A DNA stretch of 64,000 bases from CAJQLB01 sp905479065 (GTDB taxonomy: Bacteria > Bacteroidota > Bacteroidia > Flavobacteriales > Flavobacteriaceae): assembly GCA_943846735.1 (NCBI GenBank), contig OX044364.1:682001-746000 (forward strand), in the 5' to 3' direction. The notes below the pieces were generated by a model. It was not told the origin of the DNA. It did no database searches and saw only the letters and a list, made by a program, of their open reading frames with translations. The stretch's first letter is position 1, and each line of letters opens with the position of its first letter. Positions 1 through 8,516 of this stretch are shown here, piece by piece. Made by a program: the position numbers and the translations under genes.

Positions 1-643
1 TTACTGTTGCTATTAATGCGAGTGCTTCTTCCAAATTAAAATGAGAATGATGTGGTTCAATTCTAAGAGCGCTAACGACAATCACCTCCAAATTTTTAAG
101 TTTATTAATTTCTTCTATCTCTATTGTTTTTACATCAGTCAAATAAGCAAAATTATGAAATCTATAACCAAAAACTTGCAATTTGTTATGATATGCGTTG
201 ATAGGTGTTACCGTGACATTATTCAAGATAAAAGGCTCATTTTTCACCACTATTGTTTTCACTGAAGGTGCACCAGGATAACGGTTTTTAGTTTCAAAAA
301 CATACGCAAAGCGCTCATGCAAAGAATTAATTACTCGATTATGAGCATAGATTGGAAGAGCACCTTGTCTAAAACAATAAGGTCGTATATCATCAAAGCC
401 AGCTACATGATCTGCATGTTCATGTGTGAAAATTAATGCATCAATTTTATGACAATTGGCACGGAGCATTTGATACCTAAAATCAGGTCCACAATCAATG
501 ACATAAGTACATTCATCTAACTCTATTAATATGGAGACGCGTAAGCGTTTATCTTTCTTATTGTTGCTTAAACAAACAGGATGTTTGCTACCAATCACTG
601 GAATACCTTGTGAAGTTCCAGTACCAAGAAACGTAATTTTCAA
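1..643 (-). CDS. MBL-fold metal-dependent hydrolase, PhnP-like (partial, cut by the window edge)
   Basis: Reading the minus strand from 643 gives a protein that begins KITFLGTGTSQGIP, the usual N-terminus of PhnP-like metallo-beta-lactamase-fold hydrolases. It continues with the metal-binding motif THEHADH at about 436-410 and a second conserved stretch, DCGPDFR, before it. The frame stays open to base 1, so the C-terminus lies outside the window. An in-frame stop lies just upstream and no ATG is available, so the start appears to be a TTG at 643. Family members are cytosolic phosphodiesterases that bind two metal ions; the substrate cannot be told from sequence. It is transcribed divergently from the next gene. 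Confidence 0.8.
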   Translation of the reverse strand, partial: MKITFLGTGTSQGIPVIGSKHPVCLSNNKKDKRLRVSILIELDECTYVIDCGPDFRYQMLRANCHKIDALIFTHEHADHVAGFDDIRPYCFRQGALPIYAHNRVINSLHERFAYVFETKNRYPGAPSVKTIVVKNEPFILNNVTVTPINAYHNKLQVFGYRFHNFAYLTDVKTIEIEEINKLKNLEVIVVSALRIEPHHSHFNLEEALALIATV

Positions 644-700
644 CTGTGTTAATTTTGAAACAAAAATAAGCTTTATTTTTTCATTGCGTGTCTATTTTGA

Positions 701-708
701 TACCTTTG
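701..708 (+). promoter_or_regulatory. Candidate -7 element (TAnnTTTG) for the gene at 760
   Basis: TACCTTTG fits the Bacteroidota -7 consensus TAnnTTTG. A TTG at 684-686 is 14 nt upstream, shorter than the usual 17-23, so the -33 element is doubtful. Confidence 0.35.
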
Positions 709-759
709 TAACCATTCTTAACACAATAGATGTCAATGGAAATTACCTTAAAAGGAGAT

Positions 760-2205
760 ATGAAAATCGAAAATGTGCCTTCTCTGAAACAGAAAGCACT
801 TCGGATAAATCTAAATGAAAACATTTACGGTACTTTTGCAGAAATTGGCGCAGGTCAGGAAACAGTAAGACAGTTTTTTCGTGCTGGAGGCGCTTCGAAA
901 ACAATTGCTAAATCGATGTCGGCATATGATAAGGATTTTAGTGATTCTATATACGGTATTGAAAGTGATAAACGCTATGTCACAGAGGCTCGCTTACGTA
1001 AAATGCTCAACCATGAAATTGGGTTAATTGAACAACGAATTTCACGTGATAAACATCCAAATAAGTTATTTTTCTCATTTGCAAATACGGTCGCTACAAT
1101 AGACTTTGCAAAAAAATTTAAAGGTCACGGTTGGGTTGGAATTAAATATCAAGTAGAACCTGATCAACCTTACAACGATATTGTTTTACACTTACGTTTT
1201 AAGGAAAATGATGCACGATTACAACAAGAAACTTTAGGCATTTTAGGAACAAATTTGATTTATGGAGCTTACTACAAGTATAATGAGCCAAAAAAATTAT
1301 TGCGTTATTTATATGACCATCTAGATAAGGATCAAATTGAAATTGACACCATTAACTTTTCAGGACCAGTCTTTGAAAAAGTTGATAACCGTTTAATGAG
1401 TTTACAATTGGTGAAAAATGAAATGACTGATGCGGTGATGTTCGCACCTGATGGAAATAATGTCCTACCAGCAAGAGTCCTTTACAAAAAAAATATTTTA
1501 ACGCTACGCGGAAGTTTTAGACCAGTAACGAAGGTGAATATGGATATGTATGAAAAATCATATAATATGTTCATCAAAGAAAATCGAGTTGACACAAAAA
1601 AAACTCAGGTTATTTTTGAAATTACCTTATCAAACTTAAGAGCAGAGGGAGAAATTGATGAGCAAGACTTTATGGATAGAGCCCGTCTGTTATGCTCTCT
1701 GGGACAAACTGTGCTAATTTCAAATTTTCAAGAATATTATAAACTTGTGGAGTATTTTTCACAATACTCCAAAAATAGAATGGGGCTAGCAATGGGAGTT
1801 AACAATCTTATTGACATCTTTGATGAAAAATACTACCGTCATCTGAGCGGTGGCATTCTAGAAGCATTTGGAAAACTATTCTTCAAGGATTTACGTGTTT
1901 ACCTATACCCAATGGAGCATGACGATGGATCCATTACTAATAGTGAGAATTTAAAAGTTCATCCAAGGATGAAAGAATTGTACAAGTTTTTTAAATACAA
2001 CGGAAAGGTTGTTGATATCGCCGATTTTGATCCCAATATACTTTCGATTTTCTCAAGAACGGTTTTAGGTATGATTTCAAATAATGAACCGGGTTGGGAA
2101 GAAATGTTACCAAAAGGTGTTGCTAAACTCATTAAACAGCAAAGTCTTTTTGGTTGTGAAACAGAGGAAGTTTTACATAAAAAAACTAAGATCTCGAAAA
2201 CATAA
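760..2205 (+). CDS. Conserved cytosolic protein of unknown function
   Basis: A 481-residue soluble protein with no signal peptide or membrane segment. I recognise it as a highly conserved family in flavobacteria and other bacteria, with the N-terminal motif INLNENIYGTFAEIGAGQET, but know no established function; database names for it (for example TonB-dependent receptor) are not credible for a cytosolic protein. Motifs such as GAGQETVRQFF, HLRFKENDARLQQE and GNNVLPARVLYKKN look structurally important. An ATG at 730 would add ten residues; I prefer 760 because remembered homologues begin MKIEN. It is divergent from the PhnP-like gene and convergent with bcp (15 nt between stops). Confidence 0.75.
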   Translation: MKIENVPSLKQKALRINLNENIYGTFAEIGAGQETVRQFFRAGGASKTIAKSMSAYDKDFSDSIYGIESDKRYVTEARLRKMLNHEIGLIEQRISRDKHPNKLFFSFANTVATIDFAKKFKGHGWVGIKYQVEPDQPYNDIVLHLRFKENDARLQQETLGILGTNLIYGAYYKYNEPKKLLRYLYDHLDKDQIEIDTINFSGPVFEKVDNRLMSLQLVKNEMTDAVMFAPDGNNVLPARVLYKKNILTLRGSFRPVTKVNMDMYEKSYNMFIKENRVDTKKTQVIFEITLSNLRAEGEIDEQDFMDRARLLCSLGQTVLISNFQEYYKLVEYFSQYSKNRMGLAMGVNNLIDIFDEKYYRHLSGGILEAFGKLFFKDLRVYLYPMEHDDGSITNSENLKVHPRMKELYKFFKYNGKVVDIADFDPNILSIFSRTVLGMISNNEPGWEEMLPKGVAKLIKQQSLFGCETEEVLHKKTKISKT

Positions 2206-2220
2206 CTTGTACACCCCTAC

Positions 2221-2679
2221 TTAAATTAATTCGAGTATTTGTTCAGCGTGGGTTTTTGTTTTCACTTTGTCGATAACGTGCGTTATAACTCCATGTTCAT
2301 CAATCAAGAAAGTTTTTCTGTGAATCCCATCATATTCTTTACCCATGAATTTTTTTAAACCCCACACACCAAAATTAGTGATTACCTCCTTATCTGTATC
2401 CGCCAATAATGGAAAGGGGAAATCGTACTTCTGACTAAAATTGTATTGTCTTTTTTCATTGTCAGCACTAACACCTAAGACCTCGAAACCACGCTCTTGC
2501 AACATGACATAGTGATCTCTCAAATTACAAGCCTCTGCAGTGCAACCTGGGGTACTTGCTTTAGGATAAAAGAAAACAATTAATTTTTTATTTTTGTAAT
2601 CACTAAGTTTAATTGCGCGACCTTCTTGATCTTTAACTTCGAACTCAGGAACTTTCTCACCAACTTTTAATGTCTCCAT
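2221..2679 (-). CDS. bcp: Thioredoxin-dependent peroxiredoxin (Bcp/PrxQ type)
   Basis: A 152-residue AhpC/TSA-fold peroxiredoxin that reduces H2O2 and organic hydroperoxides using thioredoxin. The motif FYPKASTPGCTAEAC contains the peroxidatic Cys46 and, five residues on, the resolving Cys51, the arrangement of atypical two-cysteine PrxQ/Bcp enzymes. Length is normal for the family. It is divergent from nth, with 34 nt between the two starts, so an oxidant-defence gene and an oxidative-base-repair gene share a promoter region; a common stress response is possible but no operator is visible. Confidence 0.93.
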   Translation of the reverse strand: METLKVGEKVPEFEVKDQEGRAIKLSDYKNKKLIVFFYPKASTPGCTAEACNLRDHYVMLQERGFEVLGVSADNEKRQYNFSQKYDFPFPLLADTDKEVITNFGVWGLKKFMGKEYDGIHRKTFLIDEHGVITHVIDKVKTKTHAEQILELI

Positions 2680-2713
2680 ATTTATTAACTTTACTTTTCA
2701 CAAATATAATCCA

Positions 2714-3373
2714 ATGACAAAGCAAGAAAAAATAGAATATGTTATAAATACCTTAAATAAGTTATATCCCGAAATACCAATTCCACTTGATCACAAAGAT
2801 CCTTACACGCTCTTAATAGCAGTTTTAATGTCGGCACAAAGTACTGATGTCCGTGTCAATAAAATAACTCCTTTATTATTTGAAAAAGCTGATAATCCTT
2901 ATGATATGGTGAAATTATCTGTTGAAGAAATAAGAGAAATTATTAAACCCGTTGGTTTATCTCCAATGAAAAGCAAAGGGATATTTGGTCTATCAAAAAT
3001 CCTTATTAACAAGCACAATGGTAACGTTCCTAAAAGTTTCGAACTGCTTGAGGAGTTACCTGCAGTTGGTCATAAAACTGCTAGTGTTGTAATGTCTCAA
3101 GCTTTTGGCATTCCTGCATTTCCAGTTGACACACACATTCATCGTTTAATGTATCGATGGAATTTGAGCAACGGGAAAAATGTCATACAAACTGAAAAAG
3201 ACGCTAAACGATTATTTCCAAGACACCTTTGGAATGATTTACATTTACAAATAATTTGGTATGGTAGAGAATTCTCTCCTGCTCGAGGTTGGAACTTAGA
3301 CAAAGACCTTATTACCAAAACTGTAGGAAGAAAGTCAGTCATCAAAGATTATTACAAATCAAAAAAGCCCTGA
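2714..3373 (+). CDS. nth: Endonuclease III, lacking the Fe-S cluster cysteines
   Basis: A 219-residue HhH-GPD DNA glycosylase/AP lyase that removes oxidised pyrimidines in base-excision repair. The helix-hairpin-helix LPAVGHKTA ends at catalytic Lys121, and the GPD-type aspartate is Asp139 in PVDTH. Escherichia coli Nth carries a [4Fe-4S] cluster on four C-terminal cysteines; here the corresponding tail (IIWYGREFSPARGWNLDKD onward) has none, so this is a cluster-less form. The stop codon lies in the left arm of a terminator hairpin. It is divergent from bcp. Confidence 0.93.
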   Translation: MTKQEKIEYVINTLNKLYPEIPIPLDHKDPYTLLIAVLMSAQSTDVRVNKITPLLFEKADNPYDMVKLSVEEIREIIKPVGLSPMKSKGIFGLSKILINKHNGNVPKSFELLEELPAVGHKTASVVMSQAFGIPAFPVDTHIHRLMYRWNLSNGKNVIQTEKDAKRLFPRHLWNDLHLQIIWYGREFSPARGWNLDKDLITKTVGRKSVIKDYYKSKKP

Positions 3374-3385
3374 TTTCTCAGGGCT
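3366..3385 (+). terminator. Terminator hairpin overlapping the nth stop codon
   Basis: AGCCCTGA / TCAGGGCT form a perfect 8-bp stem with a TTTC loop. On the plus strand it is followed by AATTTT; on the minus strand it is followed by six T, so it could also serve the convergent small gene. The nth TGA stop is inside the left arm. Confidence 0.7.
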
Positions 3386-3400
3386 AATTTTCGCCAAAGT

Positions 3401-3550
3401 TTAGTTTAAAAGCGCTTCAAACTTTAATTTATTTTTACTACAGTCAATAACAGTTAAAGCTTGAGAATAATTCAGAAGAAATTTAACCGTTTCTTCACTC
3501 GGTTTAGTGGTTTCATAACATTTAAAATTTTCAGTGTAAAGTTTTGCCAT
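3401..3550 (-). CDS. Small protein of 49 aa, unknown function
   Basis: The minus strand from ATG at 3550 encodes MAKLYTENFKCYETTKPSEE and continues to a TAA at 3401. It is soluble, with two cysteines and a mixed hydrophobic-charged composition, and no signal peptide. I believe similar ~50-residue proteins occur beside the ECF sigma gene in other flavobacteria, but I cannot verify this. It lies 62 nt downstream of the sigma-factor stop on the same strand and ends near the bidirectional hairpin at 3366-3385, so it could be cotranscribed with the sigma gene. Function is not inferable. Confidence 0.6.
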   Translation of the reverse strand: MAKLYTENFKCYETTKPSEETVKFLLNYSQALTVIDCSKNKLKFEALLN

Positions 3551-3612
3551 TTAAATATTGTTTTTTGTTTTGATGATAACGAGAAAAAACAACATTTATT
3601 ATATACTTATAA

Positions 3613-4197
3613 TTAATTTGTTAAAACAATATTATTTTTATCAATGACTTTTCTGAGATTGATTAATGCATAGCGCATCCTTCCTAGTGCCGTGTTAATA
3701 CTCACACCTGTATTATCAGATATTTCTTTAAAACTCATATCACAATACATTCTTAATTTCAGAACTTGTTTTTGATCCTCAGGTAATTCCTCTATAATTC
3801 GTCTTACGTCCTCCTCTACTTGTGATTTAATCAAACTTTTCTCAGCATTTAATGACGAATCACTTATCACAGAAAAAATATCGAAGTCACGATTATTATC
3901 AAATTTAGGCATGCGATTATTTTTTCTAAAGTGGTCAATAACGAGATTGTGAGCTATTCGCATCACCCATGGCAAAAATTTACCTTCCTCATTATATTTG
4001 CCTAATTTAAGTGTTCGGATAACTTTAATAAAAGTATCCTGGAAAACGTCCTCCGCGATATCCTTATCAAAGACCTTCGAATAAATAAAACTGTAAATTT
4101 TTTGTTTGTGTCGATTAATTAAAATTGACAAAGAATTTTCGTCACCTTGGATGTAATTACTAACCAATACGGCGTCCTGTGTAAGCTCTCTTTTCAT
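3613..4197 (-). CDS. ECF-type sigma-70 family RNA polymerase sigma factor
   Basis: A 194-residue sigma factor with region 2 (AEDVFQDTFIKVIRTL, FLPWVMRIAHNLVIDHFRK) and region 4 (ELPEDQKQVLKLRMYCDMSFKEIS, then a helix-turn-helix SINTALGRMRYALINLRK). This subtype is widely conserved in Bacteroidota. No anti-sigma gene is adjacent, unlike the FecI/FecR pairs that drive glycan-uptake loci, so control may be transcriptional. A Met 21 bases upstream (4218) is an alternative start; I chose 4197 because homologues usually begin shortly before the region-2 block. A good vegetative promoter lies upstream. Confidence 0.9.
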   Translation of the reverse strand: MKRELTQDAVLVSNYIQGDENSLSILINRHKQKIYSFIYSKVFDKDIAEDVFQDTFIKVIRTLKLGKYNEEGKFLPWVMRIAHNLVIDHFRKNNRMPKFDNNRDFDIFSVISDSSLNAEKSLIKSQVEEDVRRIIEELPEDQKQVLKLRMYCDMSFKEISDNTGVSINTALGRMRYALINLRKVIDKNNIVLTN

Positions 4198-4301
4198 TTC
4201 ATTACTTTTAATGCACATTTAAGTGAAATATGCTGGGGTTATCATTAAAAAAGTAATGTTATGCGATAGGCTAATGTTTTAAAATACTGTTGCTTACATA
4301 T

Positions 4302-4333
4302 CAAATATAACAACATTCATTGCTAAAATGCAA
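4302..4333 (-). promoter_or_regulatory. Bacteroidota-type promoter for the ECF sigma gene
   Basis: On the minus strand, TTG at 4333-4331, a 21-nt spacer, then TATATTTG at 4309-4302 match the TTG-N17-23-TAnnTTTG consensus. This implies a leader of roughly 100 nt before the coding start. Confidence 0.6.
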
Positions 4334-4400
4334 AAAGAATTGGTTTTTTTTAACATTTTAACTGACAAATTGTTCGTTTTTATTGTAAAAATAGATGTGT

Positions 4401-4408
4401 TATCTTCG
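4401..4408 (+). promoter_or_regulatory. Weak candidate -7 element for uvrA
   Basis: TATCTTCG has one mismatch to TAnnTTTG and a TTG 15 nt upstream (4383-4385); it is 25 nt before the uvrA start. Confidence 0.35.
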
Positions 4409-4433
4409 CATGATTATTTCATGTGATAGGTAA

Positions 4434-7214
4434 ATGCAAACAGATATTTTAAGTAAAAATCCCAAAACAAATATCATCATTAAAGGTGCCAATTTACACA
4501 ACCTAAAAAACTTAGATGTTGCAATACCTCGGAATAAATTGGTTGTCATTACTGGTTTATCAGGGTCAGGTAAATCGAGTCTAGCCTTTGACACATTGTA
4601 CGCCGAAGGACAAAGACGCTACGTGGAAAGCTTATCTAGCTACGCGAGACAATTTTTGGGACGTTTGCACAAACCAAAGGTCGATTATATTAAAGGAATC
4701 GCACCGGCAATAGCAATCGAACAAAAAGTGAATTCCACGAATCCTCGATCTACCGTTGGAACCACTACGGAGATATATGATTACTTAAAACTGTTATTCG
4801 CAAGAGTTGGAAAAACCTATTCCCCAAAATCAGGTAACGAAGTTAAAAAGGATTCGGTTTCTGATGTTATTAACTTCTTAAAAACCTTCGAGGAGGGTGA
4901 ACGATTATTACTTCTTGCTCCTATTTGTTTGGAAAAAAATCGAACGCTTCAAAATAAGCTTAACACCTTGCAGCAACAAGGATATTCACGTGTTAAAATC
5001 AACGGAAAAGTTGTTAGAATTGAATCTGTAAATGCGACTGATGACCAACAAGTTCAACTTGTTGTTGATCGTATAATAATAACTCATGATGAAGATTTCT
5101 ATAATCGACTAGCTGATGCTGTTCAAATGGCCTTCTTTGAAGGTAAAGGAGCATGTTATATCGAAACACTATCTAACAACCAGCTTAGACATTTTAACAA
5201 TAGATTTGAGCTAGATAATATCAAATTTGTTGAGCCTAATGTACATCTTTTTAGCTTTAATAATCCTTATGGTGCCTGTGCTAATTGCGAAGGGTATGGT
5301 GATGTCATTGGAATCGATGAAAGTTTGGTAATTCCAAATACGAGTTTATCTATTTATGACAATGCAATTTATGCATGGAGAGGTGACAGTATGAGTTGGT
5401 ATCGAGATCAATTAGTCAATAACTCACATAAATTCAACTTTCCAATTCACAAACCGTTTTTTAAATTAACCAAACATCAAAAACGACTTATTTGGACTGG
5501 TAATGACTATTTTGAAGGACTGAATTCATTTTTTTCAGAGTTGGAGTCAAAAGCCTATAAAATACAAAATCGTGTTATGCTCTCACGATATCGTGGAAAA
5601 ACTATTTGTCATATTTGTCATGGTAAACGATTAAGACTCGAAGCTAATTATGTGAAAATTGCGAATACGACCATTACTGAATTGGTTGAAATGCCATTAA
5701 ATGTCTTGACTGATTTCTTTAATAATTTGAAACTTGACGAACACGATTTACAAATATCTAAACGCCTCTTAGTTGAAATCAGTAATCGCTTAAGTTTTCT
5801 AACAAATGTAGGATTGGACTATTTAACATTAAATAGAAAATCAAATACACTGTCAGGTGGTGAAAGTCAGCGTATTAATTTAGCAACCTCATTGGGTAGC
5901 AGTCTTGTAGGCTCCATGTACATACTCGATGAACCAAGTATTGGACTTCATCCAAAAGATACTGAACGACTTATCCATGTTCTCAAAACTTTACGAAATT
6001 TAGGTAATACTGTCATTGTTGTAGAGCATGATGAAGACATCATGTCTGAGGCCGATACTATTATCGATATTGGTCCCGAAGCTGGTACTTTAGGAGGTTC
6101 TGTTGTTGCTTTTGGAACTTATCAAACAATTTTAAATTCAGATTCGCTTACGGGCAAATATTTAAGCGGCAAAGAAAAAATTGTAATTCCCTCTCAAAGA
6201 AGAACTTCAGATTATTATATAGATATTAAAGGAGCTAGAGAACATAATTTAAAAAATATTGATGTAAGATTTCCTTTAGCCATGCTCACTGTAGTTACAG
6301 GTGTTTCAGGAAGCGGCAAGAGCACCTTAATAAAAAACATCTTATATCCAGCTTTGATAAAGCATATTGCTGGTTTTGGTGATAAGCCGGGTGAGCATTC
6401 CTCGATATCTGGCAGATTTGATAACATTCAAAAGATTGAGTTTGTTGATCAAAATCCAATTGGTCGCTCATCACGCTCTAACCCTGTAACCTACATAAAG
6501 GCCTACGACGACATACGAGCTCTTTTTTCAAAACAGAAATTGAGTAGTATTAGAGGATATAAAGCAAAACATTTTAGTTTTAATGTTGACGGTGGTCGAT
6601 GTGAAACTTGTAAAGGAGAGGGTGAGGTTACTATAGAAATGCAGTTCATGGCAGATGTTCATTTGGAGTGTGAACATTGTAAAGGAAAACGTTTTAAAAA
6701 AGAAGTTTTAGAGGTTTTGTTTTTTGACCAATCAATTGATGATATTTTAAATATGACTATTGATGATGCTATTTCCTTTTTCGATAAGCACAAACAAACT
6801 AAAATTGTAAATAAATTACAACCTCTCAAAGATGTTGGTTTAGGCTATGTGACTTTAGGTCAAAGTTCCTCAACGCTTTCTGGTGGTGAGGCTCAACGGA
6901 TTAAATTAGCGACATTTTTAGGAAAGGGTACGTCAAGACAGTCTGCCCTATTTATTTTTGATGAACCAACAACTGGTCTCCATTTTCATGATATTAAAAA
7001 ACTTTTAAAATCGTTTAATGCCTTAATTAATAATGGTCATTCTGTTATCGTCGTAGAGCATAACCTAGAATTAATTAAATGTGCTGATCACATTATAGAC
7101 CTTGGCCCCGAAGGTGGAGAAAATGGAGGAACTGTAGTTGTTTCAGGAACACCTGAAAACATTGTAACCTCTAAATTATCGCATACTGCTCGATATCTGA
7201 GAGAAAAACTTTAG
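4434..7214 (+). CDS. uvrA: Excinuclease ABC subunit A
   Basis: A 926-residue UvrA, the damage-recognition ATPase of nucleotide excision repair that loads UvrB on DNA. It has two ABC ATPase halves: Walker A GLSGSGKSS at residues 41-49 and a second GVSGSGKST near residue 625. LSGGESQRI and LSGGEAQRI are the two signature motifs. Zinc-binding CxxC pairs are visible in both halves (CANC...CHIC and CETCKGEGEV...CEHCKGKR). Length is usual for UvrA1. The 3' end overlaps the convergent DUF3667 gene by 4 bases. Confidence 0.97.
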   Translation: MQTDILSKNPKTNIIIKGANLHNLKNLDVAIPRNKLVVITGLSGSGKSSLAFDTLYAEGQRRYVESLSSYARQFLGRLHKPKVDYIKGIAPAIAIEQKVNSTNPRSTVGTTTEIYDYLKLLFARVGKTYSPKSGNEVKKDSVSDVINFLKTFEEGERLLLLAPICLEKNRTLQNKLNTLQQQGYSRVKINGKVVRIESVNATDDQQVQLVVDRIIITHDEDFYNRLADAVQMAFFEGKGACYIETLSNNQLRHFNNRFELDNIKFVEPNVHLFSFNNPYGACANCEGYGDVIGIDESLVIPNTSLSIYDNAIYAWRGDSMSWYRDQLVNNSHKFNFPIHKPFFKLTKHQKRLIWTGNDYFEGLNSFFSELESKAYKIQNRVMLSRYRGKTICHICHGKRLRLEANYVKIANTTITELVEMPLNVLTDFFNNLKLDEHDLQISKRLLVEISNRLSFLTNVGLDYLTLNRKSNTLSGGESQRINLATSLGSSLVGSMYILDEPSIGLHPKDTERLIHVLKTLRNLGNTVIVVEHDEDIMSEADTIIDIGPEAGTLGGSVVAFGTYQTILNSDSLTGKYLSGKEKIVIPSQRRTSDYYIDIKGAREHNLKNIDVRFPLAMLTVVTGVSGSGKSTLIKNILYPALIKHIAGFGDKPGEHSSISGRFDNIQKIEFVDQNPIGRSSRSNPVTYIKAYDDIRALFSKQKLSSIRGYKAKHFSFNVDGGRCETCKGEGEVTIEMQFMADVHLECEHCKGKRFKKEVLEVLFFDQSIDDILNMTIDDAISFFDKHKQTKIVNKLQPLKDVGLGYVTLGQSSSTLSGGEAQRIKLATFLGKGTSRQSALFIFDEPTTGLHFHDIKKLLKSFNALINNGHSVIVVEHNLELIKCADHIIDLGPEGGENGGTVVVSGTPENIVTSKLSHTARYLREKL

Positions 7215-8329
7215 TAAGACACAAACATTAAACCAACAATCATAAAGGCCACTGGGACAATTAGCATCATGCAAATAGTCGTCATGACGCTCGCTTTAAA
7301 AAGACTTGTCATGAGACGCTGCTCATAGAAAGTTCGCAAAGCCACAACGAAATATATGAACGTGATTAATACCGCGAAAAAAATCATCCAACTCGTTAAA
7401 TCAATGGCATAATTCACTAACAATAACATACACATGAAAGCAAAAATAAATGAGAAAAAATAAAAACTAAACACCAAATGATGTGCGAATAATCGGCGTT
7501 TAAAAAATAAGATTTTCAGTATCACGGCAAAAATTGGTAAAATAAGAAACAAAGACAATGGAATACTATCGAACAGTGCTCCAAACAAACCTGATCCCTT
7601 ATTACGATATAACTTCAAACTTTGAGTATATATCTTTTTTTTAAAATAGTTAGTGTTTTCCGTTACTCCAAAAATACCTAATTGATCTTTTTCCGAAGCA
7701 TTGACAGAAATCAAAGAATCAAGCTTCTTGAACTGCTTCATAAAATTGAGACTTGCGAGTTCATTTTTCAGTTGGGCTCTAGCTTCTCCAACAGAATCTT
7801 TTGTTATTAAACTTAGATTGTTAATAGTTAACTGTTGATTGTCGATTTTACGAAGTTGATCCATCTTTATCAGAGCTAAAGAATCAGCTAAATCAAGTTG
7901 AGTAGAATCAATCATCATGTTCATATCAAAATTTTGAATAACACTGTCAAGGTTAGAATCATACTTCTTTACCTTAAATGAAAATAAAAAGAAAAATAAC
8001 ACAGAAATAAATAAATACATCTGAGCTGGATGCAAATACATCAGCCGTTTACCTTTCACAAAACGTTTTGCTAACAAACCAGGCTTAAATATAAGAGGAA
8101 AGAAACTTCGAAAAAATCTCGCATCAAAGGAAAAATAGTTGGCAATTGTATTATAAAACAAAAGACCCACTGTTAACTTATCATTTGTATTTTGACCACA
8201 AAAGGGACAGAATTCATAACTAACATGATGCTTTGATTCACAATTATCACAACTTGTTTGATTTTCGTGTAATTGAACATCCACACTATTGTTTTCGCAA
8301 ACGTCGGTTATTTTACTTTTTTCAGCCAT
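7211..8329 (-). CDS. DUF3667 domain membrane protein
   Basis: A 372-residue protein with an N-terminal zinc-ribbon (Cys27, Cys30, Cys41, Cys44), then the conserved ARFFRSFFPLIFKPGLLAKRF and KRLMYLHPAQMYLF segments typical of DUF3667 proteins of Bacteroidota. A first membrane span at about residues 103-116 is followed by a ~140-residue soluble region and about four C-terminal spans. Function is unknown. The convergent 4-base overlap with uvrA means the two transcripts are complementary at their ends. Confidence 0.85.
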   Translation of the reverse strand: MAEKSKITDVCENNSVDVQLHENQTSCDNCESKHHVSYEFCPFCGQNTNDKLTVGLLFYNTIANYFSFDARFFRSFFPLIFKPGLLAKRFVKGKRLMYLHPAQMYLFISVLFFFLFSFKVKKYDSNLDSVIQNFDMNMMIDSTQLDLADSLALIKMDQLRKIDNQQLTINNLSLITKDSVGEARAQLKNELASLNFMKQFKKLDSLISVNASEKDQLGIFGVTENTNYFKKKIYTQSLKLYRNKGSGLFGALFDSIPLSLFLILPIFAVILKILFFKRRLFAHHLVFSFYFFSFIFAFMCMLLLVNYAIDLTSWMIFFAVLITFIYFVVALRTFYEQRLMTSLFKASVMTTICMMLIVPVAFMIVGLMFVSY

Positions 8330-8516
8330 TGATCGTTACTAGTTACTTTTGTTAAATATTATAAATGTAATAAAAGAAATGCATGTATATACAGTTAAGA
8401 CGCTCATCCATAATAATTGTTACTCTCTTCTCAAGTAATTATCCAAAACCACGTATGCTTATAATTTGGCACACTGTTTGATTTTTATAAGATCTGAACT
8501 TTTAAAATTGATTATT

